A DNA stretch of 64,000 nt from Maribacter orientalis (GTDB lineage: Bacteria; Bacteroidota; Bacteroidia; Flavobacteriales; Flavobacteriaceae), in contig NZ_FNZN01000012.1 of the NCBI RefSeq assembly GCF_900109345.1, forward strand, positions 1-64,000, given 5' to 3'. Position 1 is the first letter of the stretch, and each line of letters begins with the position of its first letter. Of this stretch, positions 16,487-25,213 are shown in pieces. The notes under the pieces are model-generated. The model was not told where the DNA came from, did not search any database, and saw only the letters and a program-made list of their open reading frames with translations. Both the position numbers and the translations under genes were made by a program.

Positions 16487-19400
16487 TTAATTTATAATCA
16501 ATCGTTTCGAAACTGGTTCATTATTATTAAACATTAAGGTTATAACATAGACTTCGTTTCTATAAGCACCTGTTGGTATTCGTAACCTACCATCTTGTAG
16601 AACATCATCAACAATATATTGTCTTATTAATCTACCTGCACTATCGTGCATCATAACACCAAGTATTTCATCCATATTGAAGTTATCTTTCATGATAACC
16701 TCAACATACTCAATTGAAGGGTTTGGAGCCAAAATGAATTCAAAAGAAGGTTGTTCTTCGGTCACAGTAATGGTGATGTTCGCTGTTGATTCTAGTCCCT
16801 GTTCATCGGTTACAGTCAATAGTACGTCAAACACACCTATAACATCAAAAACATGTTGTGGATTAACTTCCGAAGATGTAGTTCCATCTCCAAAATCCCA
16901 AGTATAGGTAGTAATACCCAAATCGTCAGTTGATTTGTCACCTGTAAATATCACTTCTAAAGGTGCTGCACCAACAATAACATCAGCATTTGCTACAGCT
17001 ACCGGTGCCATATTATCTAAATTATCGGTCACGGTTATAGTAATTACATCCGTGTTTTGAAGTCCACCATCATCTGTAACGGTTAACATTACATCGTAAC
17101 TACCAACAATACTAAAGGTATGAACCGGGTTTGTTTCCGACGATGTGGTTCCATCACCAAAGTCCCAATTATAGGCAGTAATACCAACATCATCAGTTGA
17201 TTGATCCCCAGTAAAGGTCACTTCCAAAGGCGCTAAACCTTCAGTAGCATTTGCACTAACTACAGCTACTGGTGACATATTGGTTGAACCATCGGTTACC
17301 GTTATACTAATTGCATCCGTATCCTGAAGTCCGCCTTCATCGGTCACAGTTAAGATGACCTCAAAAATACCCACAGTAGTAAATGTATGAACAGCATCTG
17401 CATCTGTAACACTAATACCATCCCCGAAATCCCAATTGTAAGATACAATACCTACATCGTCCGTAGATTGGTTACCAGAAAAGCTTACCACTAAAGGAGC
17501 CTCTCCTTGTGTAATATCCGCTTGGGCTATTGCAACCGGGGCTTCATTTGCAGTAGTTACCGTTATGGTCACCGTTTCATTATCCAATAAACCATCTGAA
17601 TCGGTAACCGTTAAGACCACATCATACGTTCCTACATTAACAAAGGTATGTACTGGATTTGCTTCCGAGGAAATTGTTCCGTCATTGAAATTCCAAGCAT
17701 ATGTCACAATACCCACATCATCAGTAGATTGATCACCAATAAAGCTTACCTCTAGTGGAGCTCCACCTTGCTCAACATCAGCAGTAGCAATCGCTACCGG
17801 TGCTCCGTTTGCCCGATTAGCGGTGATAGTTAAGGTTTCCGTGTCTTCCAAACCTCCCACGTCGGTTACTGTCAATACTACTTCATAGGTTCCGTCAACA
17901 TTAAATGTATGTGCCGGATTGGCAATAACAGAACTTGTACCGTCACCAAAATTCCAACTGTAAGACACCACAACATCATCATCTGTTGACTGATCACCAA
18001 TAAAGTTAACTTCTAAAGGTGCATCACCATCCGTAACATCGGAACTGGCTACCGCTACGGGTGCCATATTAGGGGTAACTACTATAGTTATTGTATCGGT
18101 ATCCTCAAGTCCACCTTCATCGGTAACCGTTAAGACAACGTTATACGTGCCCTCACTGGCAAAAATATGTACCGGGTTAGCTTCCGTTGAATTTGCACTA
18201 TCGCCAAAGTTCCATGCATAGGCTATAAGGCCTTCTGCATCAGTAGACTGATCACCTGTAAATGCGACCTCTAAAGCGGCAATACCGTTTATAATATCCG
18301 CACTCGCCACGGCTTCAGGGGCACCGTTCACAACAATTTCTATCGGATCGCTTATATCTTCATAACCATCACCGTCGGTTACTGTCAAGGTAACGTTAAA
18401 TGTACCCCCTTGAGTGAAGCTATAATTAGGATCTGCATCGGTAGAAGTATCACCATTACCAAAGTCCCATAAATAAGTTACAATATTATTCTTGTCATCG
18501 GTAGAAGCACTACCAGTGAACTGAATAGCTAATGGAGCATTTCCTGCATTCGTACTAGCGGTAGCTATAGCCTCCGGTGCAAACCCGGTAGGCAAGAATT
18601 CCCATTTAAAGAAATCGTTATTATCAACATTTGTATTCGCAATAAGGTTGCCATTAGGTTCTACTGTTAAATGGTTTGTCGTATTTGGAGCAGGTGGCAA
18701 TAGAGCATTTATGATAAAATACGAACCATCACCGGCATTAACAATTTGGAACAACTGTGCTATCCTACCCGAACCAATACTTTCTATATAAGACCAAATA
18801 TTGGTTCCTGGAGCATTGCTGCCTCCCTGATTATCCAAATACAAATCTCTTCCTGTACCATCCTGTTGTGTGAATCTAATACTATACAATCCATTTCCTT
18901 CGGCTATCAATTCAAAATGCTGATATTCAGAAGCATCATATATACCCGTACCCATATTTACCTGCCACTCTAGCGTGCCGTCATCGGGCATCATATTCAG
19001 TTGATTGCCTACATTACGTATTTGATAAATACCAGCTACGGGACCTCCATTATCACCACCATCATTATCATAATTTATACCTGCAACCGTATCCCCAATG
19101 CCCGAACTATATTTGGGATCATTAAATGGTGCGATTACAACAGCTTCCACAACAAAATCCTGAGCGCCATCCAGATCTGGCGTAACATCGTCTAGACCAG
19201 TAACTGTTACCGTCTGTAAAACATTCCAGTTGGTATCATCAAAAATTAGCTGGGCTACACTCACACTTGCCTCGGCAACACCGACAACGACCTGTATACC
19301 AACCGTTACCGGTGCAGTAGGTGCTTCCTTAAGGGATACCGTAAACGTATCCGTATCGCCATCTTCGTTAGTGAACAATATGTCCTGACTCACATTAATA

Positions 19401-22400
19401 CCCGTGTTACCAAGGGTTGTGATATCTTCAAAACGCCATCTATAGGCATCCGCTCCATTATCTACATCTACAAGAATATTTCCGTTCGCATCTATGGTCA
19501 AATAATGTCCTCCCAGTTCACTTATTATATGGTAAGTGTTATTCCCCGCATCCTGAATAGTCCATAGTTGAGAAACCGTCTCGTTTGCGGTAAATTGCCA
19601 TACGTTAGTACCTCGATTGGCATTGCCCTGTTCAACATCCATCGCTTTTCCAGAATGCTGGGCAATCAAGGCATACAGTCCATTATCGCGATACACCAAC
19701 TCAAATTGTTGATGGGCATCACCTTGGTACAATCCCTGTTCCATGTTTACACCATTAACTGTTCCTGCATCCACAACCTCGGCCGATAGACCACTGTCCA
19801 CATTGATAAGCCTATACGTTCCTGGAGCTGGAGGAGCCCCTGCTCCACCATCATTATCTTCATTATAACCCGCTAAAGTTTCAATAAAGCCAGCGAAAGC
19901 GGCATCACTACGTGAACCATCCACCGCTATTTCTATATTATAATATTGAACCCCGTCTACATCAACATCATCTACACCCGTTGCAGTAACCGTTTGTGGA
20001 ATATCCCAGTTGGCAGCCGTAAAAGTAAGTTCCGTTACTGAAAGCGTAACTTCATCCGTTGCATCAGCTCCGTAAACAAGCAAGACTACATCATCTACCG
20101 GTGCCGATTTTAGAGCGACATCAAAATCATCTGTTGTACCTTCCTCAGATGTCACTACTAAATTAGACTGAATATCAATACCTATAGTAAAGGGTGCACT
20201 TGTTGGTAAAAATTCCCATCTGTAAATATCGCTACCATCATCGGTTCCAACAACGACATTACCGTTTGGCTCTATTCCGAGAAAATTGCCGTTAACTCTA
20301 GCTATGATATGAAAAGTGTTATTTCCCGCATCTACGATTTGCCATTGTTGTGATACTGTTGTGTTATCTAACCACTGCCATACATTCACTCCTTTACCAT
20401 CTCCAAAACCGGTTACATCAAGATATCGGTTACTACTTATTGCCTTAAACTTAAAATAATTCAATTCTGTAGCATTTTCCAATGCCCAGTGCTGGTAATT
20501 TAATCCTTCATACCCACCTTGTAGCACGTTCGTACCCTGTACATTACTAGCATCAGCAACCTGCATTGTGGCTTTCGTAGCATAGTTCACCAGTCTATAA
20601 GTGTCTAAATTAGGAGTAGGAGCTATTGGCTCCATGGCATCAATCCATGCTTGAATAAGTGCAACACCCTCGGTATCAACTACATTTTTTGATAAGGGCG
20701 GCATCTTGATACCAGGTACTAAACTTTGTGCCCTATGATATACTTGTGAATTGGCTGCATCTCCGGGAATCAATATTCTTTGATTAGATGGTAAATCAGG
20801 CACTGCCTGATTATACCCAGCTGTTAAAAGCCCAGTTTGCGCTAGTGTATTTAATAACCGAAGGTCAAAATTTGCTCTGTTGCCTGTATCCGGTTGGTGG
20901 CAATAGGCACAATTATTATCTAAATAAGAACGCGCTTTTTGATCTAGAGTACCATTAGGGTCGTCAATCGCAACATGGGTCAAATACCCTGGGGTATCCG
21001 TATCACTAATATTAATATTTAATATCCCCAAACCTTCTTCACCTAATGTTACCAATTGGTTAGCTAGAATACCACTAGGATCATGCGAAGAATAATCATA
21101 TTCACTATTCAAATTACGGGTACGTAAACCTAAGGTACCCCCCAAATCTGGGTTATGACAACTAATACATTGACTATTTGAAGGATACATCCAATCCTCT
21201 TGACGTTGACCTCCACCAACTTTATCTATATCTATACTAATAGTCTCACCTACCTCCATGTCTACTAATACAGCATCACTTTCATCTGAAAGCCATTTGT
21301 ATGTTAAGAAATAAAAATTACCATCACTACCTTTTATTGAAAACCGTGTTTCTATTTTACGGGTAATCGTAGGATCGTTGTCATCAATGGAATAATCAAA
21401 ATGTTTTATGATTATAGAACCAACAGGGAAAATCCAATTACCATTTTCAGAGAATTCTATCTGCTCAGCCGGCGTATCATGTGTACCATTGTTTGGAATA
21501 CCAATCCAGCGTTTTTTCAATGCTCCATCTGACCAAAATGACTCTATCATTTCATAAGGAACAAAACCATCGGCCACAGTTAAGTTTGTCAAATCTGTAA
21601 ATGCCCCTGTTTGAGATAATAACCCAGGTGCATCTTCTAAATCAATCGAAGCTTTTAATCTGTAAATATTACTGTTATTGCCTAATCGCAACAAATACAA
21701 TTCACCCCTGTCATCCTGCCCAAAAGAAATAATATCTAGTGGCAGAAAAGTTCCTAATGACTGTTTAGATCCAGTATTAATATCAATTTCATAGATGGCA
21801 TCAGTTTGTCCATAATCAGCACAGATGTATTTTCCAACTAAGCCAGGCAGATTAGACCCACGATAAACATAGCCTCCCGTTATGGAAGTAGCTTCAGCAC
21901 GTGTGAATTGAGTCAATGGGGGCGAATGAGTAGTACCGGGATAAAAAATTGGATTACAAGGAGTTCCAGCCTTTGTTGGTGGACTAAAGGGAGCATTAGC
22001 CTCATAAAAGGGCCAACCATAATTTTTTTTATCTAATATAGTAGGGTCAAGAACATTAACTTCCTCATGGGTGTTCTCGCCTACTTCACCAATATACAAA
22101 ATACCGGTATCCTTATCCTTTGTCATGCGGTGGGGGCTTCTATTCCCTATAGAAACGTATTCTTCAAATACTGCTCCGCTAGCGTCGTTAAAAGGATTAT
22201 TTTCAGGAATGTAATAGAAATCTCCAGACATTTCTAAACCCTCAGTATTGGGATGGGTATTACCGACACCAGGGTCTTGCAAGAATCTTCTCGGCGCGTG
22301 ACTAACGGCTCCTCCAATCATATCCACATCGATACGAAGTACTCCTCCATCTAAGTTTTCAGAAATATTCTGTGCATTTAAATATGTAGCTTGATCTCCA

Positions 22401-23086
22401 GTAGAAAGATAAAGGAAGCCGTCATCCCCAAACACCATACCACCACCACGGTGTGTAGTATTGTAAAGCTCTCTATTTATCATAGTAACCCTTGTTCCAT
22501 CAACCATAGTCATGGTTGTCGGGTCTACCTCAAACCGTTCTAATTTAAGATAGTTACCTGCAAAGGTTTCAACTCCGCAAAAGAACCCAGCAGGATTTCC
22601 TAAATTGCTATTAGGTCCTGAGGTCGTATAATATATAAAAAAGTAATTTTTACCCGCAGTACCAAAATCTGGATGAATGGACAAACCCAAAAAACCACCA
22701 TCCCAAACCTCACCTTCGTTACGATCACCGACCTCATCTGAAAGATTTACAATTAAAGGACTATTTGCAGTATTATTATCATCTTCAATCCAATACACAT
22801 TACCATCTAGCTGACCTACAACTATTTTAGTTTGATTAGGTACAGGAGTAAATATTATAGGCGAATCAAATGTTAGATTTGGAAAAGCTATTTCATATGT
22901 TGGGGTTGCTGTACCTAAATCTGAAAATGCTGTGTCCACGAAAGGAGCAAATGGTTTTGGAACTGTTAGGCCCGGTCCCAAGAACATGGGTCCAAAACTC
23001 ATAGCCATTAAAACAAATGCCGATATGGCCACAACTAAGGCCGGTTTCTTAATAGTATTTAAGTTCAAGGGGTAATTCTTTTTCAT
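16487..23086 (-). CDS. Giant secreted sugar-dehydrogenase / di-heme / ricin / PKD protein with T9SS tail
   Basis: About 2200 aa. ATG at 23086 (MKKNYPLN) is preferred over 23095 because a basic n-region and hydrophobic segment (ALVVAISAFVLMAM) follow. Residues ~55-480 are a glucose/sorbosone dehydrogenase-type six-bladed propeller (YNTTHRGGGMVFGDDGFLY, with the His expected for PQQ enzymes). Residues ~490-820 resemble the SO2930/HNE_0200 family and carry two heme c sites, CISCH (~643) and CAYCH (~729). Then come three ricin-B-like lectin domains (~828, ~1092, ~1354) separated by two Calx-beta-like strands, seven PKD domains (~1505-2115) and a type A sorting domain (FILAPNPS... to KRLIIN). Inference: a cell-surface sugar oxidase passing electrons to its own hemes while the lectin modules bind glycan. 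PQQ use is not proven. A possible promoter lies at 23205-23231. Confidence 0.85.
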   Translation of the reverse strand: MKKNYPLNLNTIKKPALVVAISAFVLMAMSFGPMFLGPGLTVPKPFAPFVDTAFSDLGTATPTYEIAFPNLTFDSPIIFTPVPNQTKIVVGQLDGNVYWIEDDNNTANSPLIVNLSDEVGDRNEGEVWDGGFLGLSIHPDFGTAGKNYFFIYYTTSGPNSNLGNPAGFFCGVETFAGNYLKLERFEVDPTTMTMVDGTRVTMINRELYNTTHRGGGMVFGDDGFLYLSTGDQATYLNAQNISENLDGGVLRIDVDMIGGAVSHAPRRFLQDPGVGNTHPNTEGLEMSGDFYYIPENNPFNDASGAVFEEYVSIGNRSPHRMTKDKDTGILYIGEVGENTHEEVNVLDPTILDKKNYGWPFYEANAPFSPPTKAGTPCNPIFYPGTTHSPPLTQFTRAEATSITGGYVYRGSNLPGLVGKYICADYGQTDAIYEIDINTGSKQSLGTFLPLDIISFGQDDRGELYLLRLGNNSNIYRLKASIDLEDAPGLLSQTGAFTDLTNLTVADGFVPYEMIESFWSDGALKKRWIGIPNNGTHDTPAEQIEFSENGNWIFPVGSIIIKHFDYSIDDNDPTITRKIETRFSIKGSDGNFYFLTYKWLSDESDAVLVDMEVGETISIDIDKVGGGQRQEDWMYPSNSQCISCHNPDLGGTLGLRTRNLNSEYDYSSHDPSGILANQLVTLGEEGLGILNINISDTDTPGYLTHVAIDDPNGTLDQKARSYLDNNCAYCHQPDTGNRANFDLRLLNTLAQTGLLTAGYNQAVPDLPSNQRILIPGDAANSQVYHRAQSLVPGIKMPPLSKNVVDTEGVALIQAWIDAMEPIAPTPNLDTYRLVNYATKATMQVADASNVQGTNVLQGGYEGLNYQHWALENATELNYFKFKAISSNRYLDVTGFGDGKGVNVWQWLDNTTVSQQWQIVDAGNNTFHIIARVNGNFLGIEPNGNVVVGTDDGSDIYRWEFLPTSAPFTIGIDIQSNLVVTSEEGTTDDFDVALKSAPVDDVVLLVYGADATDEVTLSVTELTFTAANWDIPQTVTATGVDDVDVDGVQYYNIEIAVDGSRSDAAFAGFIETLAGYNEDNDGGAGAPPAPGTYRLINVDSGLSAEVVDAGTVNGVNMEQGLYQGDAHQQFELVYRDNGLYALIAQHSGKAMDVEQGNANRGTNVWQFTANETVSQLWTIQDAGNNTYHIISELGGHYLTIDANGNILVDVDNGADAYRWRFEDITTLGNTGINVSQDILFTNEDGDTDTFTVSLKEAPTAPVTVGIQVVVGVAEASVSVAQLIFDDTNWNVLQTVTVTGLDDVTPDLDGAQDFVVEAVVIAPFNDPKYSSGIGDTVAGINYDNDGGDNGGPVAGIYQIRNVGNQLNMMPDDGTLEWQVNMGTGIYDASEYQHFELIAEGNGLYSIRFTQQDGTGRDLYLDNQGGSNAPGTNIWSYIESIGSGRIAQLFQIVNAGDGSYFIINALLPPAPNTTNHLTVEPNGNLIANTNVDNNDFFKWEFLPTGFAPEAIATASTNAGNAPLAIQFTGSASTDDKNNIVTYLWDFGNGDTSTDADPNYSFTQGGTFNVTLTVTDGDGYEDISDPIEIVVNGAPEAVASADIINGIAALEVAFTGDQSTDAEGLIAYAWNFGDSANSTEANPVHIFASEGTYNVVLTVTDEGGLEDTDTITIVVTPNMAPVAVASSDVTDGDAPLEVNFIGDQSTDDDVVVSYSWNFGDGTSSVIANPAHTFNVDGTYEVVLTVTDVGGLEDTETLTITANRANGAPVAIATADVEQGGAPLEVSFIGDQSTDDVGIVTYAWNFNDGTISSEANPVHTFVNVGTYDVVLTVTDSDGLLDNETVTITVTTANEAPVAIAQADITQGEAPLVVSFSGNQSTDDVGIVSYNWDFGDGISVTDADAVHTFTTVGIFEVILTVTDEGGLQDTDAISITVTDGSTNMSPVAVVSANATEGLAPLEVTFTGDQSTDDVGITAYNWDFGDGTTSSETNPVHTFSIVGSYDVMLTVTDDGGLQNTDVITITVTDNLDNMAPVAVANADVIVGAAPLEVIFTGDKSTDDLGITTYTWDFGDGTTSSEVNPQHVFDVIGVFDVLLTVTDEQGLESTANITITVTEEQPSFEFILAPNPSIEYVEVIMKDNFNMDEILGVMMHDSAGRLIRQYIVDDVLQDGRLRIPTGAYRNEVYVITLMFNNNEPVSKRLIIN
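16760..18582 (-). repeat. Seven tandem PKD-domain repeats, ~258 bp each
   Basis: Seven consecutive PKD domains of ~85 residues, each with a core like APLEVxFTGDQSTDD, YxWDFGDGTTSS, PxHTF and VxLTVTDxGGL. Copies 2-7 are clearly closer to each other at the DNA level (recurrent tcatcggt, ccaaa(g/a)tccca and ggtgc blocks) than copy 1. They form a stalk between the lectin region and the sorting domain. Confidence 0.85.
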
Positions 23087-23204
23087 TTTTAGCAATTTTA
23101 TAAACTGAACACGTCCAATTCCACTTACAAAAAAAGGTCAATAAACCTAACCGACATATTAATATCGTTCAAAAGCAGTAAATTACGTTTAATACATAGC
23201 GCTG

Positions 23205-23231
23205 CAAATTTACTTTAACGGTAGCATACAA
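23205..23231 (-). promoter_or_regulatory. Possible Bacteroidota-type promoter for the giant secreted protein
   Basis: On the minus strand TAAATTTG (23212-23205) matches the TAnnTTTG -7 box, with TTG (23231-23229) 16 bases upstream, slightly shorter than the usual spacing. It lies about 120 bases before the start codon. Confidence 0.35.
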
Positions 23232-23305
23232 CGAAACTACTTTACAGGAAAAAAAAGTACTTATTAACAATAATATTAAACCTAGTGCGTTTTCAAAATA
23301 GAAAT

Positions 23306-23395
23306 GGAGGAATGGCAGAGTGGTCTAATGCAAATTGCAATGTATTTTGTTATTGAGGTTAACGCCTCCGAGGGTTCGAATCCCTTCTTCCTCCG
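23306..23395 (+). tRNA. tRNA-Ser-like gene with abnormal anticodon arm (possible pseudo-tRNA)
   Basis: The 5' part (GGAGGAATG, then the D-arm GCAGAGTGGTCTAATGC) and 3' part (T-arm GAGGGTTCGAATCCCTT, acceptor TTCCTCC, discriminator G) match flavobacterial tRNA-Ser, including a class II variable arm (GAGG...CCTC). The 7-bp acceptor stem is perfect. However, the segment after the D-arm (AAATTGCAATGTATTTTG) does not fold into a 5-bp stem with a 7-base loop and T33, and one extra C (23387) sits between T-stem and acceptor stem. I cannot read an anticodon. CCA is not encoded. A strong terminator follows three bases later, so it looks like a separate transcription unit. Confidence 0.55.
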
Positions 23396-23397
23396 CT

Positions 23398-23427
23398 AAA
23401 AAAGCCCGTTAATTACGGGCTTTTTTT
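23398..23427 (+). terminator. Strong rho-independent terminator after the tRNA-like gene
   Basis: AAAAAAGCCCGT - TAATT - ACGGGCTTTTTTT: the GC-rich core stem is followed by seven T residues, three bases after the tRNA-like 3' end. Confidence 0.9.
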
Positions 23428-23563
23428 ATCCGAAGCTCATGAAGTGGTATTACCCCACAAGAGCAGATAATCGATGATATTGTCGAGTTGGTCAAATTTT
23501 AAAAACAAGTCATTGAACTTCAAAAATATTTAGTCAACTTTATATAATATATTTATTAAAAAA

Positions 23564-25105
23564 ATGTCAGCAAAAATTGCATTTATTGGTGCCGGAATAG
23601 CTACAAGTTATACCTTGATTCCTTTTTTAGAAAGCTATGAAAAGGAAAAATACAACAGTGAAATTGAAATTTTCATAATTGACAAAAGCAATGATTTCTT
23701 TAAAGGCATGCCATATGGTAGTCGGTCTGGAAAATCAGTTCTTTTAATACAGGATTTAAAGAATTTCATTACAGAACCACACAGAACACATTTTAAGAAT
23801 TGGTTAGATGCCAACCTTACTGAACTTGTAGAAGAATTCATTGATAATGGTGGAATGTATGCTACGGAGTGGGCGCAAATAAACAGTCCATTATACAAAA
23901 AAGGAGAATGGGATGATTTATATATTCCTAGATTTTTCTTCGGAAAATACATAAACCAAGAGGTGTTAGGGCGAATTGATAAGCTGGTTAACGCTAAAAA
24001 ATTAACATTAACTTACATACAAAAAGAGACGGTATCTATCACCAAGGAAGCAAATAATTTTCAAATTAATTTTGAAGACAACACCACAATTTCTTCAGAT
24101 AAAATAGTGCTTTCTATAGGCTCCTTACCCTATAAAAGGTTATTCGATGACACTATAGGAAACAATGAAAACGCACTTTATATTAAAGAACCATATGGCT
24201 TAGGTATGGAGAAAAATATGGGACAAATTGCAAGTTTCATAAATGGACGTAAATCAAAAAATCTCAAAACAAAAATTGCTGTTCTAGGCGCAAATGCAAG
24301 TGGTTTGGAAATGATTTACAAAATCTGTGACAAACTAAACATTGATGAATATGACACCTCATTTAAAACCCTTTCATCACATGGAGTAATGCCCGATGGA
24401 ACATTTGATGCAGTTAAAGCAAAACAATTTAGTGCAAAACATTTACAATCACTTTCCCAAACGAAAGACTTGACCGCTAGTGCCATTGCCGAAGCAGCTC
24501 ACAAAGATATTGATGAAGCTGAAAAACAAGGCCTAGGTGCTGCCACAACTGTTGGAATTATTTCAAAAGGCTTTGGAGCATTGCTACCCAATTTAAGCAA
24601 AGAAGAATTGTTGAATTTTGCATGTTTTCATGGAAACCAAATAGGCAGAAGGCAACGTTGCGCTGGCAATCATTATCTTTCTGTAGTTGAAGAACTTTCC
24701 AATCGTGAAAGATTTGAGCATATTAAAGGTCGTTTTCACGGACTTACTGAAAGTTCAGATGGCTTGACGATGACTTTTAAAAATAATGATGCACCAAATT
24801 CTACCGAAGACTCTGAAACCTTTAACATTGTCATTAATTGTCTTGGAAGCGTAGACTTAACATCAAATGATTTATCACCATTTTTTAAAGATCTTATTAA
24901 GAGTGGACTTTGTAAGCCAAATCCCTCTAAAATCGGGTTCAAAGTGGACGAAAATATGCAAGCCTCAGAAAACCTATTTGTTGCCGGACCACTGTTGGCA
25001 GGTAACCAAATTGAAGATAAAATCTTTTGGCACCTTGAACATTGCGCAAGAATAATTTGGTCCAGTAATGTTCTTGCTAAAAAACTTCAAGCAAACCTTA
25101 TTTAA
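23564..25105 (+). CDS. FAD/NAD(P)-binding oxidoreductase-like protein
   Basis: A 513-aa protein opening with a Rossmann dinucleotide fold (KIAFIGAGIATSYTLI) and an acidic strand end (EIFIIDKS), as in the FAD/NAD(P)-binding group related to lysine/ornithine monooxygenases (Pfam NAD_binding_9 type). A second nucleotide-binding stretch is at ~240-250 (KIAVLGANASGLEMI), and the C-terminal part has the ATG-like NIVINCLGS and NLFVAGPLLAG segments. Its substrate is unknown. It is transcribed alone between the tRNA-like gene and the second sugar-dehydrogenase gene, so context gives no function. Confidence 0.7.
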   Translation: MSAKIAFIGAGIATSYTLIPFLESYEKEKYNSEIEIFIIDKSNDFFKGMPYGSRSGKSVLLIQDLKNFITEPHRTHFKNWLDANLTELVEEFIDNGGMYATEWAQINSPLYKKGEWDDLYIPRFFFGKYINQEVLGRIDKLVNAKKLTLTYIQKETVSITKEANNFQINFEDNTTISSDKIVLSIGSLPYKRLFDDTIGNNENALYIKEPYGLGMEKNMGQIASFINGRKSKNLKTKIAVLGANASGLEMIYKICDKLNIDEYDTSFKTLSSHGVMPDGTFDAVKAKQFSAKHLQSLSQTKDLTASAIAEAAHKDIDEAEKQGLGAATTVGIISKGFGALLPNLSKEELLNFACFHGNQIGRRQRCAGNHYLSVVEELSNRERFEHIKGRFHGLTESSDGLTMTFKNNDAPNSTEDSETFNIVINCLGSVDLTSNDLSPFFKDLIKSGLCKPNPSKIGFKVDENMQASENLFVAGPLLAGNQIEDKIFWHLEHCARIIWSSNVLAKKLQANLI

Positions 25106-25184
25106 CAATTATCAACAACTATAATTAAGTTTTTTAAAGTCCATTTTTAAATGTTCTAAGTTAAGAAAATGAAAGAATGAACAG

Positions 25185-25192
25185 TATATTTG
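25185..25192 (+). promoter_or_regulatory. Bacteroidota-type -7 box
   Basis: TATATTTG fits TAnnTTTG exactly and is followed by CTGCCG, a common flavobacterial context. It is 21 bases before the ATG of the downstream gene, giving a leader of roughly 15 bases. No clear TTTG -33 box is visible. Confidence 0.55.
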
Positions 25193-25213
25193 CTGCCGTT
25201 CTAAAAAACACGC

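Noticed and set aside
16760-18582. Regularly spaced repeats resembling a CRISPR-like array
   Set aside because: The period is ~258 bp, the frame is continuous and the units encode PKD domains.
1025-23305. Genomic island integrated at the tRNA-like gene
   Set aside because: No integrase is present and I found no second copy of the tRNA 3' end that would act as an attachment site.
23306-23395. Selenocysteine tRNA, because of length and an almost 8-bp acceptor
   Set aside because: No TCA anticodon and no extended D-stem; the eighth acceptor pair is a T-C mismatch.
23564-25105. FAD/NAD(P)-binding protein as a tailoring enzyme of the NRPS/PKS cluster
   Set aside because: It is more than 8 kb from the cluster, separated by two minus-strand genes and a terminator, with no shared feature.
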